This document shows positions 16,688 through 25,105 of a DNA stretch of 44,498 nt, piece by piece (the first letter of the stretch is position 1; the number at the start of each line of letters is the position of its first letter). The notes beneath the pieces are model-generated. The model was not told where the DNA came from, did not search any database, and saw nothing but the letters and a program-made list of their open reading frames with translations. This DNA is from Streptococcus agalactiae ATCC 13813 (GTDB taxonomy: Bacteria; Bacillota; Bacilli; Lactobacillales; Streptococcaceae). The translations under genes and the position numbers were made by a program. The stretch covers positions 1,597,737 to 1,642,234 of the forward strand of contig NZ_GL636070.1 in the NCBI RefSeq assembly GCF_000186445.1, given 5' to 3'.

Positions 16688-17552
16688 TCAACCGTAATCC
16701 CTCTATTATATCTATTATTTTTCTAGCATTAAAGTTAGCTTTTTTCTCTAGATTTTGAAAAATTGCCTGAGCTTTTTTCAAAGTATCGTCAAGTATTTCC
16801 TGTGACTTATCCAAACCCAATAAATTTGGATAAGTTGTCTTTTCTGCTACAATGTCTTTATTTGGTGTCTTACCCAATTCTTCAAAACTAGCAGTCACAT
16901 CTAAAATATCATCACGTACTTGAAAAGCATGACCGATTAAAAGGCCAGCTTGATGCAGTTTTCCTTTTACTTCTTCCGACTTCTCAGCTAAAATACCTGC
17001 TGCAACAAAGGGATAAGCTAACAGGCGTCCCGTTTTATTAATATGAATCAAGCTTAAATCGTCAATAGATAAAACTTTGTTTTCTCCCTTCATATCTAAC
17101 ATTTGTCCACCAACCATGCCAAAACTACCCGCAGACATAGACAATAACTCTATTAACCTAACAGTAACATCAGCTTTAAAACCAGCTTTTACAACTAAAT
17201 CAAATGGGTCTAAAAAAAGGGAATCTCCAGCTAAAACCGCTGTAGCTTCATCAAACTTTTTATGGTTTGTTAAGCGGCCACGACGAAAATCATCATTATC
17301 CATCGCCGGTAAATCATCATGAATTAAAGAGCCAGTGTGAATCATCTCCAAAGCAGCAGCCACATCATAATGACCATCTATTAGTTCAACTCCAAATCCC
17401 TCTAAAATTTCTAAAAGGATGCGTGGACGAATACGTTTCCCACCTCCATCAACTGAGTAGAGGATAGCCTTAATTAAATCAGGAGAAACGACACTATGTG
17501 TCTGTTTGTAATAACGATGAATAGCTTCATCAATTTTTTCAATAGTAACCAT
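16680..17552 (-). CDS. ispA: Polyprenyl (farnesyl/geranyl) diphosphate synthase
   Basis: A 290-residue trans-prenyltransferase that condenses isopentenyl diphosphate with allylic diphosphates, supplying the precursor for undecaprenyl phosphate, the peptidoglycan lipid carrier. The first aspartate-rich motif is DDLPAMDNDD (79-88), the second DDILD (213-217), with GGGKRIRPR near 36-44 for substrate phosphates. The ATG at 17550-17552 overlaps the xseB stop by one base (TGATG); a TTG just before it is not needed. Product length is predicted as C15 by similarity only. Confidence 0.93.
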   Translation of the reverse strand: MVTIEKIDEAIHRYYKQTHSVVSPDLIKAILYSVDGGGKRIRPRILLEILEGFGVELIDGHYDVAAALEMIHTGSLIHDDLPAMDNDDFRRGRLTNHKKFDEATAVLAGDSLFLDPFDLVVKAGFKADVTVRLIELLSMSAGSFGMVGGQMLDMKGENKVLSIDDLSLIHINKTGRLLAYPFVAAGILAEKSEEVKGKLHQAGLLIGHAFQVRDDILDVTASFEELGKTPNKDIVAEKTTYPNLLGLDKSQEILDDTLKKAQAIFQNLEKKANFNARKIIDIIEGLRLNG

Positions 17553-17767
17553 CAAGTATCCATTTCTACTTCCGTTCCGTCAGCTTGCATCACTTTTACA
17601 AGCGTCTCTTCAGCTTCTTTTAAAGTTTTTTGTAACTCTTTTGAAATAAGCATTCCTTTTTGAAATTCAGCAATGGCATCTTCTAAGGCAACATCACCTG
17701 TTTCTAAACGTGAGACAATTGTCTCTAATTCCTGCAAATTTTCTTCAAATGTTTTCTTGTCTGACAT
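17552..17767 (-). CDS. xseB: Exodeoxyribonuclease VII small subunit
   Basis: A 71-residue helical protein with the XseB pattern [34 protein letters not shown]. Several copies wrap the large subunit and keep it soluble and controlled. It starts 23 bases inside the end of xseA with its own AGGTGAAGG site, which links their synthesis. Confidence 0.95.
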   Translation of the reverse strand: MSDKKTFEENLQELETIVSRLETGDVALEDAIAEFQKGMLISKELQKTLKEAEETLVKVMQADGTEVEMDT

Positions 17768-19085
17768 CCTTCACCTCAACTTCTAAAAGACCATCTTGCA
17801 TCTTAACTTGCAAATGATCTCCTTCATTTATTCCATTAGTAGTAGATACTAAAGTATGGTTTTTTTCGATAATAGCGTAACCACGCGCTACAATTCTAGA
17901 ACTATCCAATGATATAAGCGCATCTTGAGCCTTTTCAAAACGTGCTAGCTTGCTGTCATATTGACTAGTCATTGTACTTGATAATAGTCGTCTACTTTGC
18001 ACAACACGCTCTTGGTAAGTATGAAGCCGCTGTTTTAAATCTATGCCTTGCAGTTTTTGATGAAGCAAACCTTGCTTTTGTCTTACTGTTTGTAGTTTAT
18101 CACGCATAGAATATGTTAACTGCTGATTTAGGTTATCTAATTTTTGAAGGAAACCATCATATAGACGCTCTGGTTGCCTAAAAATAACTGATTGCTTTGA
18201 TTTTTGCAACCTCTCCTCTTTTGTCCTGATAAGACGAAGGCTAGACTGATACATTCTATTTTCACGTTCAGTAATCCAAGACAAGATATCAATTTTAGTA
18301 ACCGTTGTAGCAAGCTCAGCTGCTGCAGTTGGAGTTGCTGCTCTGCGATCGGCTACAAAATCTGCTAAAGTTGTATCAGTTTCATGTCCGACACTAGAAA
18401 TAACGGGAAGACGAGATTCAAAAATAGCTTCTACAACACATTCTTCATTAAATGCCCATAAGTCCTCAATAGAACCTCCCCCACGGCCAACAATTAATAG
18501 ATCCAAATCCTTTTTCTCGTTAGCTAAAGCAATAGTTTGTGCTATCTCCTGAGCTGCGCCCTCTCCTTGAACTTTTGTGGGGAAAAGTAATATTTCCACT
18601 CCTGGGAATCGACGAGATACTGTTGTAATAATATCCCGAATAACAGCTCCACTTGGACTAGTCACAACTCCTATTTTTCTAACAAATTGAGGAAGTAATT
18701 GCTTATGACGATCATCAAAGTAACCTGCTTGAGAGAGTTTCTTCTTTAGTTGTTCAAATTGGATAGCAAGAGCTCCTATACCATCCGGTTCTGCTTTTTC
18801 AACAATAATAGAGTAGGAGCCGCTTGGTTCATAAAGTTGAACACGGCCAACTACATTAACCTTCATCCCTTCCTCTAATTCAAAACCCAGTTTTTTGAAT
18901 TGACCTGACCACATTGTCGCCTGAATGACTGATTTATCATCTTTTAAAGAGAAGTATTGATGGTTTGGGCGACGACGAAAATTAGACACTTGCCCAGTTA
19001 AATAAACCCTCTCTAAATAAGGGTCTTTGTCAAATTTTAATTTTAAATACTTAGTCAGTGTCGACACGGATAAATAGTCTGACAT
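17745..19085 (-). CDS. xseA: Exodeoxyribonuclease VII large subunit
   Basis: A 446-residue nuclease that degrades single-stranded DNA from either end. The N-terminal OB fold (about 1-100) is followed by the catalytic core with [25 protein letters not shown] and [16 protein letters not shown], all canonical, then a long helical region. GAGGAGG lies a few bases before the ATG. It is the first gene of the operon that continues through xseB, ispA, tlyA, argR and recN. Confidence 0.96.
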   Translation of the reverse strand: MSDYLSVSTLTKYLKLKFDKDPYLERVYLTGQVSNFRRRPNHQYFSLKDDKSVIQATMWSGQFKKLGFELEEGMKVNVVGRVQLYEPSGSYSIIVEKAEPDGIGALAIQFEQLKKKLSQAGYFDDRHKQLLPQFVRKIGVVTSPSGAVIRDIITTVSRRFPGVEILLFPTKVQGEGAAQEIAQTIALANEKKDLDLLIVGRGGGSIEDLWAFNEECVVEAIFESRLPVISSVGHETDTTLADFVADRRAATPTAAAELATTVTKIDILSWITERENRMYQSSLRLIRTKEERLQKSKQSVIFRQPERLYDGFLQKLDNLNQQLTYSMRDKLQTVRQKQGLLHQKLQGIDLKQRLHTYQERVVQSRRLLSSTMTSQYDSKLARFEKAQDALISLDSSRIVARGYAIIEKNHTLVSTTNGINEGDHLQVKMQDGLLEVEVKDVRQENI

Positions 19086-19116
19086 AGCACCTCCTCATGA
19101 GAGTTTTATTAACTTC

Positions 19117-19125
19117 ATTATACCA
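19117..19125 (-). promoter_or_regulatory. Extended -10 promoter of the xseA operon
   Basis: TGG-TATAAT on the minus strand, about 32 bases before the xseA start. The -35 region is poor. Confidence 0.5.
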
Positions 19126-19162
19126 AAAAAACTTAAAAAATACCTATTTGCTCTACAAATAG
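19124..19162 (-). terminator. Second terminator after nnrD
   Basis: CTATTTG and CAAATAG (19144-19150, 19156-19162) pair perfectly around a 5-base loop, then GTATTTTTTAAGTTTTTTT follows on the minus strand. It lies directly before the xseA -10 box and backs up the terminator at 19171-19199. Confidence 0.6.
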
Positions 19163-19170
19163 CTCGATAA

Positions 19171-19199
19171 AGCAAAAGAAGTGTCATGCTAACACCTCT
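19171..19199 (-). terminator. First terminator after nnrD
   Basis: An 8-bp stem with one G-U pair (19192-19199 with 19177-19184), a 7-base loop, and TTTTGCTTT downstream on the minus strand, 12 bases past the nnrD stop. Confidence 0.65.
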
Positions 19200-19210
19200 C
19201 TACTTATTTT

Positions 19211-20047
19211 TTATTTAGATAGTCTAGCCATTTCTTTTGGAATCTCATCACTAATCGTTGTCGGTAGAACAACGTAGGCTTCTTTAGATAATTCTTGAGC
19301 AATTGCCGAATGTAGATAAACTCCCACTGATACCTTATCTAGAGGAGAGGCTTCTTTAAATTGCGCTAACATACCTGCAATCATACCACACAAAGTATCC
19401 CCCATCCCTCCAGTCGCCTGGTAAGGACCTCCTACTATAATTTCTTTTTCGTCTAAATCTTGAAAAATACGCGTATGCGAACTCTTAGCGACTAAGATCG
19501 TCCCTTTGGGAAAAGATTTAAGAGCGGTTTGGGTATTTTCTTTTGTCTGTTGCGATACAGCAATACCTGACAATCGCTCCCATTCTTTTTGATGAGGTGT
19601 CAACACTAAATTCTTAGCCTTTGTTTGCGGAAACGCACCTTCTGATAACAGAGTCAAGGCTGATCCGTCAATGATGACACTTTGATGTGATTGAATCTTC
19701 TCCATGGTCCGGTTCAAAATTTTTCGAGATGATTCTGATACTCCTAATCCAGGACCAATTACAATAACATCACTTTGAACAATTGATTTTTCCAACCATT
19801 TGTAATCATCACTATCAAACGCCATTACCTCTGGTAGTTGACTATGCAAAGAGGGGATATTGCAACTTTGGGTTGCTACAGTAACTAATCCTGCACCAGT
19901 TTTGACACAGGCCAAAGCTGCCATTATAATAGCACCTCCATAGGGATAAAAACCTCCTATCAGAAGAACACTACCATAATCACCTTTATGGCTTGATTTA
20001 GGGCGTGGCTTAATTAACGCCCTCGCTTCTTGTTCACCAACAATCAT
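19211..20047 (-). CDS. nnrD: ADP-dependent NAD(P)H-hydrate dehydratase
   Basis: A 278-residue ribokinase-fold enzyme that dehydrates (S)-NAD(P)HX back to usable NAD(P)H at the expense of ADP, a metabolite repair step. Family blocks are [13 protein letters not shown] near 20-32, GLGVS in the nucleotide region, [13 protein letters not shown] and the terminal [14 protein letters not shown] carrying the catalytic aspartate. The epimerase partner domain is absent, as in many cocci. The ATG overlaps the folD stop (ATGA), so the two are coupled; FolD makes or consumes NADPH, which may explain the pairing. Confidence 0.92.
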   Translation of the reverse strand: MIVGEQEARALIKPRPKSSHKGDYGSVLLIGGFYPYGGAIIMAALACVKTGAGLVTVATQSCNIPSLHSQLPEVMAFDSDDYKWLEKSIVQSDVIVIGPGLGVSESSRKILNRTMEKIQSHQSVIIDGSALTLLSEGAFPQTKAKNLVLTPHQKEWERLSGIAVSQQTKENTQTALKSFPKGTILVAKSSHTRIFQDLDEKEIIVGGPYQATGGMGDTLCGMIAGMLAQFKEASPLDKVSVGVYLHSAIAQELSKEAYVVLPTTISDEIPKEMARLSK

Positions 20048-20898
20048 AGACTCACACTTCTAAGAGCTGCTTGATAAGTTTGTTCCAAAAGCATTGTAAT
20101 CGTCATAGGTCCTACGCCCCCAGGAACAGGTGTTATCATACTAGCAACTTCTGCCACTTGTTCAAATACAACGTCTCCAATCAATTTACCATTTTCATCG
20201 CGATTCATACCAACATCAATCACAACAGCACCTTCTTTAACGAAGTCTTTTGTAACAAAGTGCCCCTGACCAATCGCAACAATAAGGATATCAGCCTCCT
20301 TTGTTACCTCAGAAAGGTTTCGAGTTCTTGAATGTGTCAAAGTAACTGTTGCGTTTTTATCAAGGAGAAGTTGTGCCATTGGCTTACCAACAATATTGGA
20401 CCTTCCGATGATAACAGCATGTTTTCCCTCTAAATCCACATGGTACTCTCTAAACATCTCCATAATACCAGCTGGCGTACAAGGTACCATCATCGGTCGT
20501 CCTGACCAAAGATGACCCGTATTCATTGGGTGGAAACCATCAACATCTTTCTTAGGATCTATTGCTAAAATAATTTTTTTATCGTTAATATGTTGTGGTA
20601 ACGGAAGTTGAACTAAAATACCATGGATACTTTTATCTTCATTGTATTGATGGATAATATCAATCAGTTCTTCTTGAGAAATGGATTCAGATAATCGTAA
20701 AGTCTCACTTTTAAAACCAGCTTCTAATGCAGAGCGTTCTTTATTTCGAACGTACACTTGGCTAGCTGGATTATCCCCAACAAGGATTACAGCTAAACCA
20801 GGTATGATACCATGCTGTTCCTTTAACCTTTCAACTTTTCGCCCTAACTCAGCCTGCATTTTTTGTGATAAGGCTTTACCATCTATTAATTCAGTCAT
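20044..20898 (-). CDS. folD: Bifunctional methylene-THF dehydrogenase/cyclohydrolase
   Basis: A 284-residue FolD, which interconverts methylene-, methenyl- and formyl-tetrahydrofolate to feed purine and formyl-Met synthesis. The catalytic Tyr49 and Lys53 sit in [30 protein letters not shown] and the NADP loop [12 protein letters not shown] follow in order, and the C-terminus carries [17 protein letters not shown] precedes the ATG. Confidence 0.96.
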   Translation of the reverse strand: MTELIDGKALSQKMQAELGRKVERLKEQHGIIPGLAVILVGDNPASQVYVRNKERSALEAGFKSETLRLSESISQEELIDIIHQYNEDKSIHGILVQLPLPQHINDKKIILAIDPKKDVDGFHPMNTGHLWSGRPMMVPCTPAGIMEMFREYHVDLEGKHAVIIGRSNIVGKPMAQLLLDKNATVTLTHSRTRNLSEVTKEADILIVAIGQGHFVTKDFVKEGAVVIDVGMNRDENGKLIGDVVFEQVAEVASMITPVPGGVGPMTITMLLEQTYQAALRSVSL

Positions 20899-20928
20899 TG
20901 ATACTCCTTCTTCATCCGTTTTTTCTAT

Positions 20929-20937
20929 ATTATATCA
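20929..20937 (-). promoter_or_regulatory. Extended -10 promoter of folD
   Basis: TGA-TATAAT on the minus strand; its upstream edge overlaps the T-run of the pgcA terminator. The leader would be about 24 bases. Confidence 0.5.
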
Positions 20938-20971
20938 AAAAATAGCGATTATGCTATTTTATATCGCTATT
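20936..20971 (-). terminator. Second terminator after pgcA
   Basis: AATAGCGAT (20941-20949) pairs with ATCGCTATT (20963-20971) around a 13-base loop, followed on the minus strand by a T-run. It sits between the first pgcA terminator and the folD promoter. Confidence 0.7.
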
Positions 20972-20997
20972 CATTTTGTATCAATTTTAATCAATAG

Positions 20998-21026
20998 AAA
21001 AGGCAATGAATCCCTCATCGCCTTTT
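20998..21026 (-). terminator. First terminator after pgcA
   Basis: A 12-bp stem with one G-U pair (21015-21026 with 20998-21009) and a 5-base loop, 10 bases after the pgcA stop; the 3' arm ends in TTTT. Confidence 0.72.
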
Positions 21027-21036
21027 TACATATGAC

Positions 21037-22731
21037 TTATTTAGTACTATTCATTTTAGCACGACAAGCCGACTCAATTGCATTAAGTTTCGATAAACTA
21101 TCTGCTTCTGTACAACCAATCGTATAAAGGTAACATTTTATCTTAGGTTCTGTCCCTGACGGCCTTAAAGCATACCATGAACCCTCATTAAAATAATATT
21201 TTAAACAATTTTGCTTTGGAAAATCCTTATAACCATCCTTGAAATCAATAGAATTCTCCAATGTCATCTCACCTACTTGTAATATTGGGTCCTGTCTAAA
21301 ATCCTCCATAATACGACTAATACGTTCTTGCCCCTCAGCACCCTCTAACTCAAGAGAAAATTGGCGCTCGTTGTAATAGCCAAATTCATCGTAAATGGTT
21401 TGCAAAACGTCTAAAAGTGTTTGCCCTCGTTCTTTATAATAGGCAGTCATTTCTACTACCATCATTGAAGCACTCACAGCATCTTTATCACGTACAAAAG
21501 TGTCATAGCAAAAACCAATACTTTCTTCATAGCCAAAGAGATAAGTTTTATCCTTTGAGATATCATATTCATTAGCTTTTCCACAAATATTTTTAAATCC
21601 TGTTAAAGTTTCAACAGTTTCAATATTATATTTATCTGCAATAACTTTTGATAGATCACCAGTTACAATGGATTTTACCAATACAGGATGATGTGGCAAA
21701 TTCCCTAAGGCACATCGTTGTGAAAAAATATAATAGGAAAGAAGTGCCCCTATCTTATTACCATTTAAGAAAATATATTCTCCCTTACTATCTTTGACTT
21801 CCAATGCTACTCGGTCACAATCTGGATCTGTGGCAAGTAAGACATCTGCATCAACTGACTTTCCTAGAGATTCTGAATAGGCAAATGCTTTAGGAACTTC
21901 AGGGTTTGGATAGCCAACTGTTGTAAAATCAGGATCGGGCATTTCCTGCTCAGGTACTACATAAATATTTTCAAAACCACGGCGTCTTAAAACTTCGCGC
22001 ACAGGTAAATTTCCTACGCCATTTAAAGGAGTATAAACTACTCGGACTGACTTATCAATGTTAGTATCATTAATAGTTAAACCAAGCACTTCTTTTTTAT
22101 ATGCTTCTTCAATACTCTCATCAATATAACTTGCCAAACCACTTGCCAGAGCCTCTTCAAAGGGTATTTGCTTAATTTGCTGATAATCGGTTATAGCATC
22201 CATATGATTGGCAATTTGGTCAGCAATATCATCTAAAATCTGAGATCCTTCTTTCCAATATGCCTTATAACCATTATAAGCTTGAGGATTATGACTAGCA
22301 GTAACCATCACACCCGAAACACATCCTAGAGCACGAATAGCATATGAGCACATTGGTGTTGGGCGAATCCCTTTATAAATATAAGACTTAATACCATTTG
22401 CTGCCATAATGGAACAAGTTAATTCTGCAAATTCCTTAGATTGATAACGGACATCATAACTAACTGCAATTCCACGTGCAATAGCTTCAGGGCCATGATC
22501 AATAATCGTATTAGCTAATGCTTGTGCTGCTTTCCCCACCATATAAGTATTCATACGATTGGTTCCTGCTCCAAGTTTACCTCTCAATCCCGCCGTTCCA
22601 AATTCTAATGTTTTGTAAAAACGATCCTGAATTTCAGATTCATCTCCTTTAATAGCTTCTAAATCTGACTTAATATCTTTACCGAGTGAGTCGTTTTCTA
22701 ACCACTCTTGATAAATCTCTTTATAATTCAT
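21037..22731 (-). CDS. pgcA: Alpha-phosphoglucomutase (PgcA type)
   Basis: A 564-residue enzyme of the phosphohexomutase family that interconverts glucose 6-phosphate and glucose 1-phosphate, feeding UDP-glucose for capsule and glycolipids. The phosphoserine is in TASHNPQAYNGYK (Ser146), the Mg2+ loop is DPDCDRVA, the sugar loop GYEESIGF, and the phosphate-binding loop RPSGTEPK lies close to the C-terminus. I chose the ATG at 22729-22731 because AGGA lies eight bases before it; the ATG three codons earlier has no ribosome spacing. Orthologues also begin MxYxE.YQ.W. Confidence 0.94.
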   Translation of the reverse strand: MNYKEIYQEWLENDSLGKDIKSDLEAIKGDESEIQDRFYKTLEFGTAGLRGKLGAGTNRMNTYMVGKAAQALANTIIDHGPEAIARGIAVSYDVRYQSKEFAELTCSIMAANGIKSYIYKGIRPTPMCSYAIRALGCVSGVMVTASHNPQAYNGYKAYWKEGSQILDDIADQIANHMDAITDYQQIKQIPFEEALASGLASYIDESIEEAYKKEVLGLTINDTNIDKSVRVVYTPLNGVGNLPVREVLRRRGFENIYVVPEQEMPDPDFTTVGYPNPEVPKAFAYSESLGKSVDADVLLATDPDCDRVALEVKDSKGEYIFLNGNKIGALLSYYIFSQRCALGNLPHHPVLVKSIVTGDLSKVIADKYNIETVETLTGFKNICGKANEYDISKDKTYLFGYEESIGFCYDTFVRDKDAVSASMMVVEMTAYYKERGQTLLDVLQTIYDEFGYYNERQFSLELEGAEGQERISRIMEDFRQDPILQVGEMTLENSIDFKDGYKDFPKQNCLKYYFNEGSWYALRPSGTEPKIKCYLYTIGCTEADSLSKLNAIESACRAKMNSTK

Positions 22732-22811
22732 ATGAGACATCCTATTCTAAGACCAAAATGGTAAAAATCAGCTCCATGATAAGAGATTTTAGTTCTTCAG
22801 GAGCTAACTGA

Positions 22812-22840
22812 ATAGTATCAAATTAACCTTATAAAGTCAA
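22812..22840 (-). promoter_or_regulatory. pgcA promoter
   Basis: TTGACT (22835-22840), 17 nt, TGA-TACTAT (22812-22820) on the minus strand. The leader of about 73 bases could form a 6-bp stem AGCTCC/GGAGCT (22770-22775, 22800-22805) followed by GATTTTT, a weak attenuator-like shape. From 22841 to 22980 I see only AT-rich spacer. Confidence 0.5.
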
Positions 22841-22980
22841 CTTATTTTATAAATTAACTACACTTAATATATTTAAAGCATCTAAATTTTTTTCATCACC
22901 CTATCATTCTTAATCTACATTATATATAGACTTACCAACTTCCAAACAATACAGTAACAATTTACTCATAACAATGGAAT

Positions 22981-23010
22981 AATAAAAGTCTAAAACAAGT
23001 TGTTTTAGAC
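22981..23010 (-). terminator. Terminator of the amino acid ABC operon
   Basis: A perfect 9-bp stem (22988-22996 with 23002-23010), 5-base loop, then TTTTATT on the minus strand, seven bases past the ATPase stop. Confidence 0.82.
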
Positions 23011-23017
23011 AATGAAA

Positions 23018-23752
23018 TTATAATACTTTACTTAAGAAGTCTCTTGTGCGGATTTCTTTTGTCTGCTCAAATACTTTCTTAGGGGTCCCTTGCTCAACAA
23101 TAATCCCTGCATCCATAAAAATGACACGATCCGCTACTTCACGTGCAAAACCCATTTCATGAGTGACAATAACCATCGTCATACCAGATTTAGCTAAATC
23201 TTGCATAACAGTCAAGACTTCACCTACCATTTCAGGATCAAGAGCTGAAGTAGGTTCATCAAAAAGAAGGACATCAGGATTCATTGCAAGACCTCTTGCA
23301 ATAGCAATCCGTTGTTGTTGTCCTCCAGATAAGCTTGCTGGATAAGCATTAGCCTTCTCTTTGAGTCCAACTTTTTCAAGTAGCTCGTATGCTTTTGTCT
23401 GAGCATCAAGCTTAGAAAGTCCCTTTGTCTTAATAGGTGATAAAGTAATATTTTCTAGTACAGTCATATTGGGAAATAGATTGAACTGTTGAAAAACCAT
23501 GCCCATTTTTTCGCGCATTTTAAAAATATCATTCTTTTTGTCTGTTATATCAATCCCTTCAAAAGTCACTGTTCCCTTTGTTGGTACTTCCAAGAGATTC
23601 ATTGTTCTTAAAAATGTTGACTTACCAGAGCCAGAAGGGCCAATAATAACCACCACTTCTCCTTGATGAATATCCAAGTCAATGCCTTTTAAAACCTCAT
23701 TTTTCCCAAAACTTTTATGAAGTCCTTGTATTGAAATAATTGGCTCAACCAT
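23018..23752 (-). CDS. Polar amino acid ABC transporter, ATP-binding protein
   Basis: A 244-residue ATPase of the GlnQ/HisP group that powers amino acid uptake. Walker A is GPSGSGKS (38-45), the Q-loop is FQQFN near 88, the signature is LSGGQQQR (141-148) and Walker B runs into DEPTSALD (165-172); the switch histidine is in VTHEMGFA. It overlaps the permease gene by eight bases (ATGGTTGA). No substrate-binding protein gene is adjacent, so the substrate, commonly Gln/Glu or another polar amino acid, cannot be assigned. Confidence 0.92.
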   Translation of the reverse strand: MVEPIISIQGLHKSFGKNEVLKGIDLDIHQGEVVVIIGPSGSGKSTFLRTMNLLEVPTKGTVTFEGIDITDKKNDIFKMREKMGMVFQQFNLFPNMTVLENITLSPIKTKGLSKLDAQTKAYELLEKVGLKEKANAYPASLSGGQQQRIAIARGLAMNPDVLLFDEPTSALDPEMVGEVLTVMQDLAKSGMTMVIVTHEMGFAREVADRVIFMDAGIIVEQGTPKKVFEQTKEIRTRDFLSKVL

Positions 23753-24437
23753 CTATTTTTACCCCTTTCCCAAGATATTTCTCCATTTGTTTTAACAAAG
23801 CTGAGAGAATCGTTGTCAACATTAAATAGTAAAATGCTGCAAATAATAACGGTGCAACTGGTGAGTAAGTAGCCGTTACAACTGATTGTGCTCCGTTCCA
23901 TAATTCCATGACACCAATAGTTTGAAGGAGAGCACTATCTTTAATAATTGTAATAAATTCATTCCCTAGAGCAGGTAAAATATTTTTAAAAGCTTGGGGT
24001 AAGATAACATAGCGAAGTGTATTTTTAGGTCGAATCCCCAACGAGTAAGCTGCTTCTATTTGTCCAGATGGTACAGCCTCAATCCCTGCACGTACAATTT
24101 CCGAAATATAGGCACCACTATTTAAGGAAATGATAATGATACCAGGTAAAAGTCGTGTAAAATCTAAATCTAAAACACCAAAGCTAATTGTTGGTAAATT
24201 GTTAAAATGCATCCATGCGAAAGCAATCATAATTTGAACTACCATCGGTGTCCCACGAAATACCCATACATAGAAATTAGCTAATATTGTGAGAAAATGT
24301 AAATTAGTACGCTTTACTAAAGCAATTAACACGCCTATAATAGTTCCAAAAAAAACAACACATGTTGAAATCATAATGGTTACCATCACACCATAATTAA
24401 AATAGGACCAATATTGTGGTAAAAATGAAAAATTCAT
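23745..24437 (-). CDS. Polar amino acid ABC transporter, permease
   Basis: A 230-residue HisM-type permease with about five membrane segments and the EAA loop [22 protein letters not shown] that docks the ATPase. The motif [21 protein letters not shown] is typical of the polar amino acid group. The ATG at 24435-24437 is six bases after AGGAG; an ATG two codons earlier directly abuts the ribosome site and is rejected. There is no fused binding domain, so a separate lipoprotein encoded elsewhere must deliver substrate. Confidence 0.92.
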   Translation of the reverse strand: MNFSFLPQYWSYFNYGVMVTIMISTCVVFFGTIIGVLIALVKRTNLHFLTILANFYVWVFRGTPMVVQIMIAFAWMHFNNLPTISFGVLDLDFTRLLPGIIIISLNSGAYISEIVRAGIEAVPSGQIEAAYSLGIRPKNTLRYVILPQAFKNILPALGNEFITIIKDSALLQTIGVMELWNGAQSVVTATYSPVAPLLFAAFYYLMLTTILSALLKQMEKYLGKGVKIDG

Positions 24438-24466
24438 TGACATCTCCTAAAAAAGTAATTGCCAAT

Positions 24467-24495
24467 AGTCTATCACACAAAGAATAAAAATACAA
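24467..24495 (-). promoter_or_regulatory. Promoter of the amino acid ABC operon
   Basis: TTGTAT (24490-24495), 17 nt, TGA-TAGACT (24467-24475) on the minus strand, with a short leader of about 23 bases. Confidence 0.5.
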
Positions 24496-24546
24496 GTTTA
24501 AATAAATATTTTTGTTTTTATTCTATTTTAATGTATATTTAGATAT

Positions 24547-24570
24547 AAAAAAAGACCTTCAAGGTCTTTT
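24547..24570 (-). terminator. Terminator of ykuJ-like gene
   Basis: A 9-bp stem (24562-24570 with 24550-24558) with a 3-base loop followed by T residues on the minus strand. T residues on the plus side could allow action in both directions. Confidence 0.75.
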
Positions 24571-24577
24571 ATAATTA

Positions 24578-24808
24578 TCAGTATAATAAATCGTAAATTT
24601 CCATTGCGATAAGGTCAATGCTGTCAAATGAATATGATTCACGCGCTTCTACATCACGTAATGTGAAAACAGGACCGTTTTCAGGGTCATTACTAAAAGA
24701 TACTTCTGCTACAACAACACCTTCACGTTCAAAATTACGTTTTAAATTACCACCATCAGTCGCCATTAATTCGAGGCGATTGATGATTCTCACTAAATGT
24801 GATTCCAT
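24578..24808 (-). CDS. DUF1797 (YkuJ-like) small protein
   Basis: A 76-residue cytoplasmic protein of the DUF1797 family, compact alpha/beta, function unknown. Conserved features are the N-terminal helix VRIINRLELMA, the central strand pair around RNFEREG and FTLRDVEARESYSFDSIDLIAMEIYDLL. AGGAG lies nine bases ahead of the ATG. It has its own promoter and terminator and is divergent from clpE. Confidence 0.85.
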   Translation of the reverse strand: MESHLVRIINRLELMATDGGNLKRNFEREGVVVAEVSFSNDPENGPVFTLRDVEARESYSFDSIDLIAMEIYDLLY

Positions 24809-24842
24809 CTTACTTACTCCTATATATTTTCTAGTCTTTTCT

Positions 24843-24851
24843 ATTTTAACA
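24843..24851 (-). promoter_or_regulatory. Extended -10 promoter of ykuJ-like gene
   Basis: TGT-TAAAAT on the minus strand, about 35 bases before the start codon; TTGCTT lies upstream but at 15 nt, so the -35 is weak. Confidence 0.4.
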
Positions 24852-24962
24852 CAAAAGTGACCAAAGCAACATGAAAAGCAACATTTTTACTAACTTTTTA
24901 ACGATTTTATCGTCTAAAATCCGCAAATAACGATTTTTCTCAGTAGTCATCTATTTTTCAAT

Positions 24963-24989
24963 TTAGCACTCTAATATATTCAGTGCTAA
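24963..24989. promoter_or_regulatory. CIRCE element (HrcA operator)
   Basis: TTAGCACTC-N9-CAGTGCTAA differs from the CIRCE consensus (TTAGCACTC-N9-GAGTGCTAA) at one base of 18. It ends 16 bases before the clpE -35 box. HrcA bound here would repress or modulate clpE; the divergent ykuJ-like promoter is more than 100 bases away. Confidence 0.85.
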
Positions 24990-25005
24990 AAACAGAACTT
25001 TTTTC

Positions 25006-25033
25006 TTGATTTCTATGCTTTAGGTGCTATAAT
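25006..25033 (+). promoter_or_regulatory. clpE promoter
   Basis: TTGATT (25006-25011), 16 nt, TGC-TATAAT (25025-25033). Transcription should start near 25040, placing the CtsR box at about +6 to +22. Confidence 0.7.
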
Positions 25034-25045
25034 AAAAGCATAAAG

Positions 25046-25062
25046 TTTGACTATATTTGACT
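25046..25062. promoter_or_regulatory. CtsR operator
   Basis: TTTGACT-ATA-TTTGACT is the reverse complement of AGTCAAA-TAT-AGTCAAA, a full match to the CtsR heptad direct repeat (A/G)GTCAAA-NAN-(A/G)GTCAAA. It lies just downstream of the clpE start of transcription, where CtsR blocks elongation of the early complex. Confidence 0.92.
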
Positions 25063-25105
25063 ATATACACATCAATAGTTAAATGTCATAAGAAAGGGGT
25101 AGCCT

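Noticed and set aside
20681..21127. A 148-codon plus-strand open frame opposite folD and pgcA
   Set aside because: It is antisense to two well-defined genes, crosses their terminators and folD promoter, and has no ribosome site or family likeness.
24900..24945. Short hairpin-like stretch near ACGATTTTATCGT
   Set aside because: A 5-bp stem without a T-tract; too weak for a terminator and not near any gene end.
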